From the NCBI GenBank assembly GCA_029747585.1, contig JAPEVF010000602.1:1-27956 (forward strand): a DNA stretch of 27,956 bases, read 5' to 3'. Below, piece after piece: positions 9,063 to 20,951 of the stretch; positions within the stretch are counted from its first letter, which is position 1; each line of letters starts with the position of its first letter. The position numbers and the translations under genes are program-made. Under the pieces are notes generated by a model. That model saw only the letters and a program-made list of their open reading frames with translations, did not search any database and was not told the origin of the DNA. Origin of the DNA: Pleurotus djamor (lineage: Eukaryota > Basidiomycota > Agaricomycetes > Agaricales > Pleurotaceae).

Positions 9063-10860
9063 TTAGACGTCAGATTTATTGTCTGAAGGGGTAATGCGAA
9101 CACCTTTGTAGGACCCAAGTTCGTATTCATCCCCTGGAGCCTGGTGCTTGTGCGTTACAACTTGTGTTGCTCGATATAGACGAAAAAATTACCTTTTGCA
9201 CGTCAGAATCTGAGCTATGTGCGGGAATGACCCTTCGAACAGGTTGTTGGTTGGAATCCTCGACAAAGATCATGTCATCTTGGTCAGACCCAAAGCCGTC
9301 TTTCCAGCCAGCACGAGCGTTAAGTGTTGATAGAAGGGAGTTAGTGTAGAGCTTGGAGAGAGGGAAATCCCAGATAAAATTGCTAGCATTGCTAGGTCAG
9401 ACATGCCATAGAGCTGAAAATGATATAAGGGAGGAGACTGACAATGCTGCGCCCTAAGCAAAGCAGACCAGTCAACTTCGAGGATTGGTCCAGTCTTGGA
9501 GAAAACTTTTGCTTACTTGAACTGCAAGGTAAAGGATCACGTCAAGGGTAGCAAAGATGGCGGTGACCATGCCGGTTTGTACAGTGACTAGGCCATAGCA
9601 GAATCAGAAACTGTTGGATGAATACTCTAGGCAACGAGATATACATACGGCGTATGATCCTTCTGAGCGTGTCATCGGTCGACTTGATCCCGGTCTTCTT
9701 GCCACGCTAGGAGGGACCGTTGAGATACATGGAGCCAAGGGGATGCGACGAACCACATACCAATGACACGACAAGACTGGCTGCGATGATGATATCAGCA
9801 GCGGCTGATGAAGCCAACCAAGTTACAACTGCGCCTTGGTAGGTGAAGAACTGGGAGAATTGGGGTCTCAGCGCAGAGCAAATCGTCACTGAACTGCCAC
9901 CAACTACAGCAAAATTTCAAAGCTGTGCGAAACATGCAGAAATCAAGCACCTACAAAAAGCAGATATTGAGAGGAAAACGACGACCCCGACAATGAGCTT
10001 GGGTTTGTTGCTAAGGATCCATATCCGTCGGGCAAAGAATAGCTGCACTGGCGTGGCGATCACGACCTGAAAAATATACCGGGATGAAGGGCGGAGGATG
10101 TGAGTTCAGCTCGGATACTGACCGTGATGATGGAGTCTAATCAACGTTGATATGAACGTGGTTGGAGGATGGAGCCAGTGAAAGCGGCATACCTGCAGAC
10201 AACACTTGATACGGGCGTGGTCAGCTTAGCACTTGGACGGAGCCAACTAAACAAACAACGTACTGATGGGTATCCGTTCGAGAGCAGCCCCTAGCATGAG
10301 AAAAGAGGTTTCGAGATGGAGTCATGAATGTGGGGAACCTTCGCACCATATTTAATGATCAAGGGTTCGTATATAAGGCCGATGTCGAAGCCGGTATTCA
10401 ATGTTTCGAGGATGACCAAGTATAGAATCTGCGAGGTAGCATCGAGGTAGCATTCCGGATTCTGTCAGAGACTATGTAGACACTGCGGGCAACATCCTAC
10501 TTACGAAGTAGCGTGTCCATGATGGCTCCCTGTGGGTGCGATTAGATAGGTAGAATGTAGAGACTAGCTGAGATACCAACTTGAAATTCCTATACGTTTG
10601 GTGGTATATGAAGGCCTTCACAGAGCACTCAGTAGCCGTTGCAGCACTCTCCAACGCCAGCTAACATACCTGGACAATCAGGACCTGCGAAATGTCAGTA
10701 CAGAAAGACAGCTGCTCAGTATACGACCAACTCACGCCATAGAGAATCGTATTAAAAAGAACGCCAATCAGCATGGGGCCATAGCTGAGGTATAGCAATC
10801 AGGGTTGAAGCAACCTCTAGAATCAGGGAAAGCACTCTACATCACATCTGCGCCGGACAT
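9063..10860 (-). CDS. DUF6534 seven-helix membrane protein, 16 exons
   Basis: The gene was reconstructed by splicing on the minus strand: exons 10860-10841, 10784-10736, 10684-10670, 10615-10581, 10529-10505, 10428-10347, 10290-10264, 10204-10193, 10136-10123, 10066-9955, 9903-9761, 9706-9649, 9587-9517, 9453-9443, 9391-9193 and 9140-9063. They total 951 nt (316 residues plus stop), exactly in frame. Introns are 51-76 nt. The product follows the fungal DUF6534 pattern: an N-terminal GPMLIGVLFN helix, YHQTYRNFK, WTRYF, LETLNTGFDIGLIYEP, TPVQLFFARRI, a FSQF..WLASSAAAD helix, STDDTLRRIIRLTVQTG, and the hallmark FIWDFPLSKLYTNSLL..LNARAGW. The hydrophilic tail is presumably cytosolic. Function of the family is unknown; the topology resembles a receptor. 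Exons of 11, 12, 14 and 15 nt make it easy to miss. The exact edges of the smallest exons rest on frame and family resemblance. Confidence 0.85.
10432..10453. repeat. Exact 11-bp tandem duplication next to a splice acceptor
   Basis: cgaggtagcat occurs twice head to tail. On the minus strand it lies inside intron 5 of the DUF6534 gene, within three bases of the proposed CAG acceptor, and partly explains why that intron (76 nt) is the longest in the gene. Confidence 0.8.
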
Positions 10861-12612
10861 TTTGAAGTGATCGGAGCTCGTCAAAGGGAGGTGTAGCGGA
10901 ACTCTAGCGAGGAGCATGTGGCTTATAAGCAAGTTTTAAAATGGCAACAAAAGAAGACAGAAGTCAATCATTACCACGACGTGAGACAGCTTGGGGCCAT
11001 GATATTACGGTCGTGGGGGACATATTCCCATTCGCGGACAAAGAAGTTTTGTTAAGTGCGGGAATAAGCCTGTATCACTGCATCAGCTGGGGGGTTCTGG
11101 GATCCGTAATAATGGCCACTGACCCTTCGAGGACTTGAGAGCGCAGTAATCCCTCAGGGGGTTATCCAGCTAGCCAATCACTGAGAGTGAAGACATCTCA
11201 ATTGTTTGTATCGAATCTCGAGAGGCAGCTTGGCGTTGAAGGTGATCGAGGGGTTGTGGCGTGCAGCGTCGAGCGACCTCCGATCTTACCTACATACATC
11301 AGCGCAGAAGAGAAAAGATTGTTCACATCACTGCATCATTCGCTAACGGGGGAGAACAAGCGAAAAATTAGCATCATACAGATAGAAGAGTGAAACGATG
11401 GAAAATGTCACACAGTGGGGTGGTAGTCTAGTGAACGGGTCTGTAGACTGTCACGATTAAAAGGTCTTGGTCGAGGCGTGAAATGCTGATGGTGTGTAGA
11501 CAAACTCTGTTATCAATCGGAGGTACTGAGGGCTTGAAACGTCCTGTGGCTAGGTGACTAGATCAACTCCGCTCGCCGACGAGGCCAAGACGAGACAGTG
11601 ATCAAAGGCGTGTGTATAACGAATGGACGGACCAGGAACGGGTTGAAATGCGCTCATCACTGACGGAGAAGTGAGAAGGCATAGGCGATATCACTGTGGA
11701 AAGGATAAACTATTCGCTAACGCTTACATCGAAGCTGGGGAGCCACGGTCCTGAGAATAACCACGCTAATCCTTTGAAAGGCGATGCGAGAAACTGATAC
11801 TTCACGAACATGGAACAGCAACTAGAAAACCAAAAATGTCAACTTCTCATAAGCCGTGCAGAGGACATGAAACTTGGAAACCCGGGGGTACATCATGCGA
11901 CAAAGATGCACTCAAAGGAAACGGGCTAATCAATGCAGCCATCTTCTACATAGAGGCTAGAGCCAACAATTTGTGCCGGTCCCAGAAAGCAGCCGTGCCT
12001 ATCGCAAGAAATTAGTACGAGGTAAAGATAGACATAGACGCGGGACTTACTCTGAGTTCGTCCTCTTCGGACGAACAAGTGAAGAACTACTAGAAGGTAA
12101 AGAAGATCAAGAATTAGTCGATGAATGAATGGGAAAGAAAAGGAAACAATCACTGGGTCCATGGAACGAAGATTTCAGAAAAAACTGGTAGGGATGGTAG
12201 TACATGCATGAGAGCTACATTGACTTCGGTATGTATTTACGACAACTTTTCTGTGTGCTAGGGAATCGATGAACGCTAAGCAAGACAAACGGAAAAGCAA
12301 CGAGAAGATGAAACGTGAAAAGATGCGGGGGAATGGGGCATGGAATGCGGATGGGGGTGAGTGTGCGGGGATGGGGTGGAGGGGAAATGATAAGTGAATA
12401 AAAAGGGAGAAAAAANGAGCCTAGCGCAACAAAGACATCCCCAGTAATACAAACAAATGCACAACAACCTGTAAACCAACTAATTGCAACTAGGGAGATC
12501 AACGGGAAAAAGATACGAGACGGAGGAACACGACAAACAGAGCTGAACACAACAAGAGTCCGCGATGCGACATCGCCAAGGCCAGGGCGCGTTGAAACAT
12601 CTAAGGTCATCC
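10861..12612. other. Gene-poor stretch with scattered splice-like signals
   Basis: No recognised family was found on either strand. On the minus strand a 78-codon frame (12162-11926) begins with a hydrophobic stretch (LILDLLYLLVVLHLF) and contains textbook splice signals: a ctaat..ctag acceptor near 12088, a gtaagt donor near 12051 and a ctaat..gatag acceptor near 12000. This may be a small membrane protein, UTR exons, or a decayed gene. A short minus-strand frame near 11814-11730 also ends at a gtaagc donor. 12215-12612 is probably the 3' flank of the next gene. One N lies at 12416 beside an A run. Confidence 0.3.
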
Positions 12613-15271
12613 TCATGACCGTATCTCGTCTCGCTTCTCGGGCGTAGGAGAGTGTGTACTTGACAACTCATCGTTGAGTGATCCAGTGAGGGAAGTCGGC
12701 GGACTTTGTCCTTCACCAGGTGGTTCGACGGATACACGAGCTCGCTTGATCCCATTCCCATTACCAGGACAAGCGGTCCCATTGATGACGCGATCATTGG
12801 GCAAATCTTCATCGTCCAGCTCTTCAGAGCCGCGCTTTCGGAGTCGTCCAGGTGAAGCTCCCCATTTTGAACACGGGACGGGCGTCTCCCTATCTTCGTC
12901 TTTACGAGCCTTCTTGGAAGGGTGTGAATGAACCAATAACCGAAGAACCCGCTGAGGCGCCTTCCTTAGTCGCACTCGCGAGTGTTTGGGATAATCTTCG
13001 TCTAGGTCACCTTCAGCATCGGCATCGTCCTCACTGCCATCATAGTCATCTAGGAGTTCGATGGACCGCTTCCTCGATCGTCTGGATGGCGGATTACTCT
13101 CATCATCGCCGTCTGATGAAGACCCATTGTCCGCAACATCGGACTCATTTCCGCTCTCTTCCTCACTCGCCTGCACGGGCTCCCGAACAGGGTTCACCCA
13201 AGTCTGCAGTTTGATCTCCCTGGGTTTCCTTTGAGGGACGGAGGTGGGAGCTGGAGCGACAGGTTGTTGTGAGGGCACCGTCGTCGTATGGTTGGCATCA
13301 GCATTAGCCCGACACTGCGCACGCTCACAAATCCTACACCGGCAATGATATAAAGGAGCGCAAGCCTCGCGCCACACCTAACGAATTCCGCGACAAGTCA
13401 GCAAAGGGACAACCCTACAGGAACGTGATTTCCAAGGCGACTTACAGTTTTAAACGCGTCGAAGCTATATTGCGGCAAATTTGAAAGAGTGACAGGGACG
13501 TGAGGTATCGGTCGCAATAATCGGGGAGGGTTTAACACGGGGGCGACAGCGATCGTAATAGGTGTAGGGACGGTCTCGATGTCGTCCTTGTCCAAGGGTG
13601 GTGGCGATGGCGTCGTTTGCAAGGTCGTTGTTGACAAAACCGGACTCGTTGTGTGAGAGCCATCACTCCTTGTTGACGAGCTAGAGTCGTCACTCCCTTC
13701 TTCCCGGGCCTGCCGCAGTCTAGTTTCTTCTTGGTCTCTCCGTTCGTTCCGTCGCTTCTCGAGCCAATCGATACCTTCAAACCACACAGCTTCGTCTCGC
13801 AGTTCAATGATCACATCTTCATGGGTCATCCTCGCAGCTTTCACAGCGGGATCGATTCCATCGGAGCTGCACTCAATGACGAGCTTGCGCACAATGTTCT
13901 TCATCGCGGGAAGTAGTATGAGTCGTAGTTGTCGTTGAAAAGCCTGATAGGCTTGTTCACACAACGCGAAGGAAGGCGGGTGCGCGGCGCTGACGATTGC
14001 TTCGCTGGGGTGTTGTTCGTGATAGTTATCCCCATATTCATCCACCGTCCAAGGGCATGGATGGACCGCGGGGACGGATCGAGGTTGATTGGGGATGGTG
14101 TTCCCATACCATTGATCCGCAGGGTTAAGCCAGAATCCATTGATGATTCTTGTCCGAGCCCAATCAGCCAGGGCAAGGTCTCGAACTCCGCCAGACTCCT
14201 CCGTCATTTGCATAAGGTCAGTATCTTCTTCTTCCTCGCTCAGAGTGAGATCATCGTCGTCGCCAGCCTCGTTCTCGTAGCCAGCATATCTTGAAGCTGC
14301 TAGGGCCTGAGACATGAGCTCTGGGAGTTTGGTGTAACATCGGAGCCAATGCTTTTCCTGAGCCAAAGATATGACATCAGAGATGGTTCCCTCGGCAAGA
14401 TCGATAAACCCGTCCACGGTCTGTCGCGTCTCCCAGTCCGGAGAATTGAACTTATGTCCGCCAATTGCGTCGCGGTCAGTGGGGTTCGCAGAAGCTCTCC
14501 GCCAAAGCCATTCAGCCCGGCATGAGCGACATGTAGTTTCGATGCCAGGCCAACTCTCCTCGTCTTCATTCTCCAAACAGCTCACGAGCAGCGAATCTTG
14601 ATGTACATCGGCTTCGCGAAGGCATAGGCCACAGAAGGAACCTTTACGGTTGTGGTCTCTACAGACGGGGATTGCGCCGAGAAACGAAGTATGAACAGTG
14701 CGTTTGGCCGAGGCTAGGCCCTGGTTCGTTGCGGGCCAATTAATTCTGCATACGAAGCAGCTGTATATGGAAAGATTGCGGAAATGACGATACGGGGTTA
14801 GTCGAAGGGTAATAGGCGGTTGTGTTGAGTTTGGATTGGAACGTAGAACGGCGATGTGGGCGAGCGAGTCGTGAGGGTCGATGAGCGAAATGGCCTGCTG
14901 CCAGAAAAGGTGTGTTTCGACTGCGCTATGTCAGATAACAGCTACGCACAGCAGCACATCGACAGCACTCACCCGCAAGACTCCATTGTGGACATATCTG
15001 CATGAATTTCGCCTCGATCTCTGCGGCGTCGCGCAGTATGGTGTAGACCATCCTCGGGTACCATTGGTCCCTCGTCTCCCATTGCTTGGGGCAGTAGCTC
15101 GTCGCCGACAGATCCCACAGGTAGTTTGTAGCAATGAGCCTGACATCATGTTTAACGACGCCCAAGCGCGTAATAAGTGGCTCAGGCGTACCTCACAAGC
15201 TCTTCAGGGAGCTGGGGCCACCATCTGTGAGTGAATTTGCCTTTGTACGCCGCGTTCGACGACGGCGACAT
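12613..15271 (-). CDS. F-box-like, Cys/His zinc-cluster nuclear protein (828 aa), uncharacterised
   Basis: Exons 15271-15192, 15139-14973, 14920-13446 and 13377-12613 sum to 2487 nt, in frame. Introns are 52, 52 and 68 nt with GTACGC, GTGAGT and GTAAGT donors. The N terminus has an F-box-like LPEELVRLI at residues 21-29. A zinc-binding arrangement follows: C137-x2-C140, C169-x2-H172, C179-x2-C182, C197 and C213-x2-C216, enough ligands for at least two zinc ions. The middle holds an acidic block (LSEEEEDTD) and a helical charged segment (WLEKRRNERRDQEETRLR). The last exon opens with another Cys cluster (C580, C586, C588, C591, C596) and then alternates acidic stretches with basic NLS-like motifs (RRSRKRS, SKKARKDED). 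I infer a nuclear regulatory or ubiquitin-linked role; no characterised family is recognised. The last exon could be a separately evolving tail. Confidence 0.75.
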
Positions 15272-15930
15272 TGAAAGGGTCTTTGTGGACGCCACGCTGG
15301 TCAATGCGCAGATATTCGGCTGAAGCTTGTCACGGCGCTGAAACTCATAAGTGACACCCGAACCTCAGCCACTCAGTCAGGTTCGTTCCCACGCACAGAC
15401 CAAGTGCCACCAGTCATCACATCACGTGGCGCTCTTTAGGAGTCAGGAGTCATCTCCATTTCTCGCGATGGTCATGCCACAAAACAGCGAGGGCATTGAT
15501 GAAAACGAGCATGAGCTACGTACCCATCTACGTTGATAGTGTGTGTATACACCAAGTACGTATGTAAGTTACAATTATATTCATGATCCGACTGTCCATG
15601 CAATGTATTTTGAGCATATTTGAACTGAGGCTATGTACGTTACTTCAATCGAAGTTGCTTAGTTCGCGAAAGAACCGGAGCACGGGCGAAGCGAAGAGAC
15701 ATTCATGCGCGAGAACTACTTGCGCAGTGGTATCAGAAGTCGAGCCGAATCCGTCTAACCGTCCTCAAAGATCCCAAGGCCAAAAAGCGGTCAGAGTGCA
15801 AAGACTTTGATGAGCGACGGGCCCCACGACCCCCGATTTCTTCCTTATTATATCGTCCTGTGTATCATCCACAGCGCAGGAGCGTTACGCGAACGGTATG
15901 ATCGGTCGAAACGGATCGAAAAACGTCAAA
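15272..15930. other. Intergenic between two minus-strand genes
   Basis: Promoter side of the zinc-cluster gene and 3' flank of BTB-1. The last small exon of BTB-1 may lie at its right edge (up to about 15885). Nothing else was recognised. Confidence 0.4.
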
Positions 15931-17189
15931 TCAATAAAGCATAACTTGTTCCGCAGTGAACCAGAGAAAGAAGAAGCTACCCACCTTGACATTCAGCCAT
16001 TGCATAGTGATATCGCTGACACGGTCACGGAGGTTGTACTGACAGAGGTGACAATCGAGGTGGGCGCCCAAGGGCTTGAGAGACGACTCGATTAAGGAAA
16101 TCGAAAGGTCTGTCGACGCAAAGAAGAGTGTTAGTATTAACCACCCAAAAGAAAGTGGAGCGCACTGGCGTGATATACCTGGTGTAGCTTCCCAGACCAG
16201 AGACGAAACGGCCAACGTCCACGCCCTGGCTAAAGTATTCTGATTGAACGGCGCGCACATTGTGGTGGGAGCGTGTAAGGGTGGAGGCTGAGCTAAGAGT
16301 CGCTTTAAAGCCTCCACACGTCCAAGGAGGAGGAAAGACAATGTCTTGAAGTAGACCGCGCCCATTCGAACTGCAGCTTGATCAGATATAGAATGAAGAG
16401 GTGTAGACAGAAGGTATTGCGAAGACATGATCGCGAGATCCTCAATTGAGTGGTGCGCCGCTAGGGTGTAAACCGAGAGCGGGTGGAGCGGGGCATGCGA
16501 TAGAAGGAGCGAATACAGAGGCGAAGGATTTGGGAATTTCACTAAAGGAGGAGCTGGGTTGCTTAGGGAAAGTCGCGATTGAGGATCGGGGTATGAGTAT
16601 ACACACGACACCGGCGAAATACCGTAGAAAGGTAGCAAATCAACGGCTTCGACCAACGTATTCGTTGAGGGCGCAAATTGCGCACAAGAGAGGTTATAGA
16701 TTGCATGCAGTAGGACGTTCAAGGTAGTCGAATGCGCTGGTATATGTTGAATCGGTGCATTATGATTTGAAAGGGCGTCCATAAGCTCGACGCTAGGCAT
16801 TTGTCGAAACTGATCGCTGAGGATACCGTTGAACTCGTTCGTCGAGATGGATGTCAGAACGTCCATATGGACATAGAAATATACAGAGTCTGAAGAGAGT
16901 AGGATCAGGGAAGGAAGGACATCGTCGTGTCGAAATTGTGGAGAGAAAGATGTGGAAACAGAGATGAGGGTTGAGCCATCCGCGGCTCCGGTGGCTCCGG
17001 TGATCAGCAAGTCCAGAGGTAGAACCTTGTCAGGAGATTGCTGTTAATTCAAGTTATTGAACCGACGGGGAATAACAAGATGGGGCAACTTGCAGGAGGC
17101 GTCGGTGCTTGGACCAACACGGTACTGCTAGGGGTGGCAGTCGCGCCGTTATCGAATTCAAGCCCTACGTGCATGGTAAGCCACTGCAT
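15931..17189 (-). CDS. Fungal BTB/POZ-domain protein, paralogue 1
   Basis: Exons 17189-17094, 17040-16179 and 16109-15985 are followed either by read-through to a stop at 15931 or by a small last exon. The ATG at 17189 is a choice; 17270 and 17174 are in the same frame. Intron 1 is of the GC-AG type. The BTB fold is seen in LPSLILLSSDSVYFYVH..VL and the later TLNVLLHAIYNL..VEAVDLLPFYGI. A helical BACK-like half follows (HPLSVYTLAAHHSIEDLA, then ISDQAAVRMGAVYFK). The C terminus carries a C-x2-C (DCHLCQYNLRDR) and an invariant Trp (MQWLNVK). BTB proteins usually mediate dimerisation or bind Cullin-3; here there is no extra domain, so the partner is unknown. It is closest to paralogue 2 (shared LLSTPLHSISDQAA). 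Confidence 0.8.
17041..17093 (-). other. GC-AG intron 1 of BTB paralogue 1
   Basis: The donor is CCT|GCAAGT, the classic form of the rare GC class, and the acceptor is TTAACAG; length 53 nt. The two flanking exons are in different frames unless it is removed. Paralogues 2 and 3 have a GT-AG intron at the same place, right after a TPP codon triplet and in phase 0. Confidence 0.75.
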
Positions 17190-17270
17190 TCCGCCGATAA
17201 CATTGACAAACCCGCACCGAGATCCAGGGCGGTCATTCTGAGAAATCAATGGTCTTGAGAGATAGAACAA

Positions 17271-19183
17271 AGATGACGGCCATGGTCAGCAGGGGGCATT
17301 TTATGCGGAGACCTCCAGCGATCGGCGAAGGTTCGAAACTTGATGTGCACTGACAACGATCCACAAGGTATGCTTCACTCATGGCGTCATCAGCCAGAGT
17401 CAGGCTCCCAAAATGCACCCTGGATAGTCTCACCTAGAATGGAAACAAGGTCAATGCCAAGGTCCCCGGTCAGAGAAGCGCCACCCGAGGCCGTGACTGT
17501 TTTAGCGAAGAAGGGATTGCCGAATCTATGGATACGGGATGCCTCGAACAGAGAACAGAGAAGAGAATATGCATAGAGAAAGTGACGAGGAGTAGATAGT
17601 AAATAACCAAAGTGGATTTGTGGCCAATTGAAAACGGAGCCCGTCACGCAAGGCTGAATCGAGGCTTTTTCATCCAGCTCTGAGAGTCAATATTCGCGAT
17701 GCGTAAAAGGACCGTGACATGCTGCTAGTGTGATTCAAGCAAGTGGAGTCTGTTGTAGTATAAAGGCATCCTTCTAATGTCATTAACCGGCTGAAAATTG
17801 GGGCACTGACGACCGAGGGCTCAAACGTTCGACGTTCAACAGTGCGTCGATGTTCGGAACCAAGTTAGTTCGCGAGCGCCCATCAAGCGCTCACGAAGGC
17901 GATCATTGGCATTCTGTCAAATTCAAGTCAAATTCAAGTTGCATCCAAGGTCCCAGGATATTCTCCAGTGCAGCGAAGCTCTGCTTCGTGACTGTACAGC
18001 CTGCAGGAAGCGCACTGCTCTCGAGTTTCTTGAAATCTGAAGCTAGCAACTCTACTGAATACTACACGTCTGCGTTTACCAGGCTAAATGACCTCCTCAA
18101 CTTGTCAAGCGTCCGCGTGTATGCTTGGCTGGCGTTGTTCTGTTGGCCAAAACTGCTTTTAGAACAACGGAAGACTGAAAACACCACAGACAAAGGGACG
18201 CGTGCTGGCCTGGTTTCAAATCGACGTTGACAAGTCGCAGAGGTTATCAAGAAACCGCTGACTGGTCCACTGGTTATCTCTTTCTGTTGCTGCGATGTCA
18301 ATCTCGCCAATTTTCACCGGAAGCTTGCGCGTCCTGGAAACATTGTCGCTGCCTTGACAAATGGCGCGCTGCGACTCCCACAAGTGTCACCTCTCTCCTC
18401 CATTGCTGTCGATGACTCCTTGGCTTCTCTGCTTGATTCCATTAGGAAGGATGGGTACTGTGGAGGAGGAATATAAGGATCAGGTCAGAATCAGGTGGGG
18501 TCAGCTCCACTCGTGACGCCAATGTGGCATTGCGGAGACCAACTTAGCGCACTAGCCCTACTCGATCTCTAACAGCATTAGGTATCCTCGCCGGTCGATG
18601 TCACGTAATGGACATCAACTCACCCATTGGCAAGCAAGCTCCTTGCAATGTGATCCCGCGTAATGAATGCTATGTAGTGGTGCAACTCGCGGTCTCTTTG
18701 CTGCACAAATGGGGGCCTTTGGGCGGAACATTCAACCCATGGCTTCCCTGAGATGATCTGGACTCTCGACGTGTTCCTTATTCCATTTACCATGAGTCTT
18801 CTTTCCCTCCTTCTCTCCGCCCTTCCTTGGAATCCTGTCATATGCCTATCCAAAACAAGAATCAGGCCCAATCAAAGCTACTTATAACCATCGACGTCGA
18901 CGATGAGTCGTTTTGTCATTGATTCTCCTGGTCGCTGCCTAATAGATTCTCAAGGTATCTCGGAGCGTTCGGTCGAGGGCTGTTTTCACTCAGCTGTCAT
19001 CTATGCGGACGTGTGGCCTTGAGTTACGGATGGATGACGACACCAGAACGGTATGTGAGACTTCTTGTTCGATTCATTGAGTCTCGAACCTCACATGTTC
19101 GGTCAGAGATGTATTTAAGTTTCTAACCAAGTCTGAATCCCTCAGGCTTCCCCCCTTTCGCCTCCCCCATCTTCCGTCAAGCT
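17271..19183. other. Gene-poor stretch between divergent BTB paralogues 1 and 2
   Basis: No recognised family. A minus-strand frame at 17647-17390 (85 codons) includes a G|GTGAGA donor-like site near 17437 and could be an upstream exon or UTR of BTB-1. A plus-strand frame at 17850-18230 (126 codons) has no recognisable motif. An exact 11-bp tandem repeat (tcaaattcaag twice) sits at 17917-17938. The stretch includes the likely promoters of both flanking genes; a TATTTAAG box lies about 70 bp before the ATG at 19184. Confidence 0.35.
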
Positions 19184-20434
19184 ATGAATGTTAGTCAACC
19201 AACTTCCGGTGCGTCGATTACCTGCCTAAAGGCTGCTTTATCGGTCCCTAACTCTGGCCCAGGCGTTGTGGTCACTCAAAATCCAACGCCCCCGGTGAGC
19301 TCCACGACACACCTGCGTATGGCAGTCGTTGAGACCTTGGAATTTCCATTTCAATCAAGGATTCTCCCTCGCAGCCCCACATGAAACCTGTGACGCTGCC
19401 TACTATATCAAACGTCACACTCACAACAGTTTCGACGTCTTTCCCACCTGATCAACTCCGGGATGTGGTACTTCCCTCCCTAATTTTACTTTCCTCCGAT
19501 TCAGTCCAGTTCCACGTCCATCATCATGTACTTCAAGCCGCTTCCGACAACGGCTTTCGTGGATTGCTAGGAAACAGCGGGCACGGAACATCTTTGCAAG
19601 CCTTGCACCGTATCAGCGCGCCGACCATCGCAATCAAACCAGTGCCTATGAATTCGGCAACCTTGAATGTCGTACTTCACACTGCGTATGGAACGCCTAC
19701 TATACACACCCCGTCATTGGATACCCTCATCGACGCCGTGGACTTGCTCCCGAAATATGGCATCTCTCCGGAAACCTGTATCTTCTCCTCGTCCGAATCA
19801 TCACCATACGCTTCTCCGCTTTACAATCTCTTATTGTCTATGGCAAGGACACACCCTTTACCCATGTACGCCCTAGCGGCGCATCATTCTCTCGAAGACC
19901 TTGCCGTCGCCTCGTCAAAGCATCTACTTTCCACTCCCTTGCACTCGATTTCGGATCAGGCGGCTATCAGGATGGGTCCGATTTACTTGAAGAGGTTATC
20001 GTTTCTGCAGCTAGGAAGAGCAGCGGCATTCAAGGATCTGGTGGCTGCGCCACCCAACCCACACTCTCCAACGCCGTTATGTGGAGATGCGGAGCAGTTT
20101 AGGCTCAGAAGAGGTTGGACTTTGGCGGCGGGGTCGTTGCTTTGGGACGCTCAAGCTGGTAAATTCTGGTTTTCACCTTTCCCCAAACAGCCGATGATCA
20201 ATGGGTTACCTGTGGCTAGACACATCGACTGAGTTGATTGAACAGACAATGTGTCCACTTGGGAACCTCATAAATTGTCATTTATGCCAACACGCCCTGC
20301 GGGATCGGATCAGTGAAGTCATCATGGAGTGGTCTGAGGTGAAGGTAAGTGCTTTGGATTGTTCTCTGACTTGCCCTCATATATCCGTTCCCTTTGGTGC
20401 AATTCTCTTTTCTTTCCTCTAGTGTACAATATAG
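19184..20434 (+). CDS. Fungal BTB/POZ-domain protein, paralogue 2 (343 aa)
   Basis: Exons 19184-19294, 19375-20158, 20220-20344 and 20423-20434 total 1032 nt in frame. Introns are 80, 61 and 78 nt with GTGAGC, GTAAAT and GTAAGT donors. The last exon is only 12 nt and encodes three residues and the stop. The first exon is a short low-complexity leader ending NPTPP, as in the paralogues. The BTB signature is LPSLILLSSDSVQFHVH followed by TLNVVLHTAYG and IDAVDLLPKYGI. The helical second half has HPLPMYALAAHHSLEDLA and ISDQAAIRMGPIYLKRL. The C terminus has NCHLCQHALRDR and a Trp in MEWSEVK. It is the best-defined model of the three and the template for the other two. It probably acts as an adaptor or dimerisation protein; the specific role is unknown. 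Confidence 0.85.
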
Positions 20435-20951
20435 GGATGACCACATCATTGTATGAAGGCCGGTATACCGTATCCCTCTCTCCTTCCAAACATTTCACGT
20501 TTTACATGCCATCTTTTTTTTTTGAATCCATATTTAACCTCCTTCACAGCTATGCCGTATGTTGGAGGGACCCTTAGTACGTCTAGCTATCTGTGCGTAA
20601 AATATGTACTGTACCGCGAATGTATAGATGTGGCCAGTGTCGCCACGTTTGTCAATTAAAGGTGCCTTGGGTGGCGGTTCCTGTAGTAGTACATACCATC
20701 TTGGGACATTGGGGACATTAGTAGCACTCTCGCACCATACTCTATTGTTGGGCAGGTAATTTTTGGAGGGAGGGACATCAAGTTTCGTTATAACTCTGCA
20801 GAACTAGTACACGCTAGGTGCATAGCATACATTACAGTGTCAACGCAATAGTGAAAGCAGTGAACAGCAAAAGCGAGCTCAGAAAATTTGTCTTCATTTT
20901 TGATCCAGCACGCCGGGTAAAGTCCAGACTAAATGGTCCGCTTTTCATTGA
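20435..20951. other. Intergenic gap between convergent BTB paralogues 2 and 3
   Basis: Shared 3' flank; no gene recognised. A T9 run lies near 20515-20523. Confidence 0.45.

Noticed and set aside
10941..11400. A second, decayed DUF6534 gene, because a short word (cgaagggtca) recurs from the neighbouring gene.
   Set aside because: None of the family's diagnostic motifs could be found in any minus-strand frame.
12674..13214. Plus-strand frames across the zinc-cluster gene.
   Set aside because: They overlap the acidic/basic coding tail of the minus-strand gene and show no motif of their own.
17310..17350. A possible tRNA B-box (ggttcgaaact).
   Set aside because: No matching A-box or cloverleaf arms could be found upstream.
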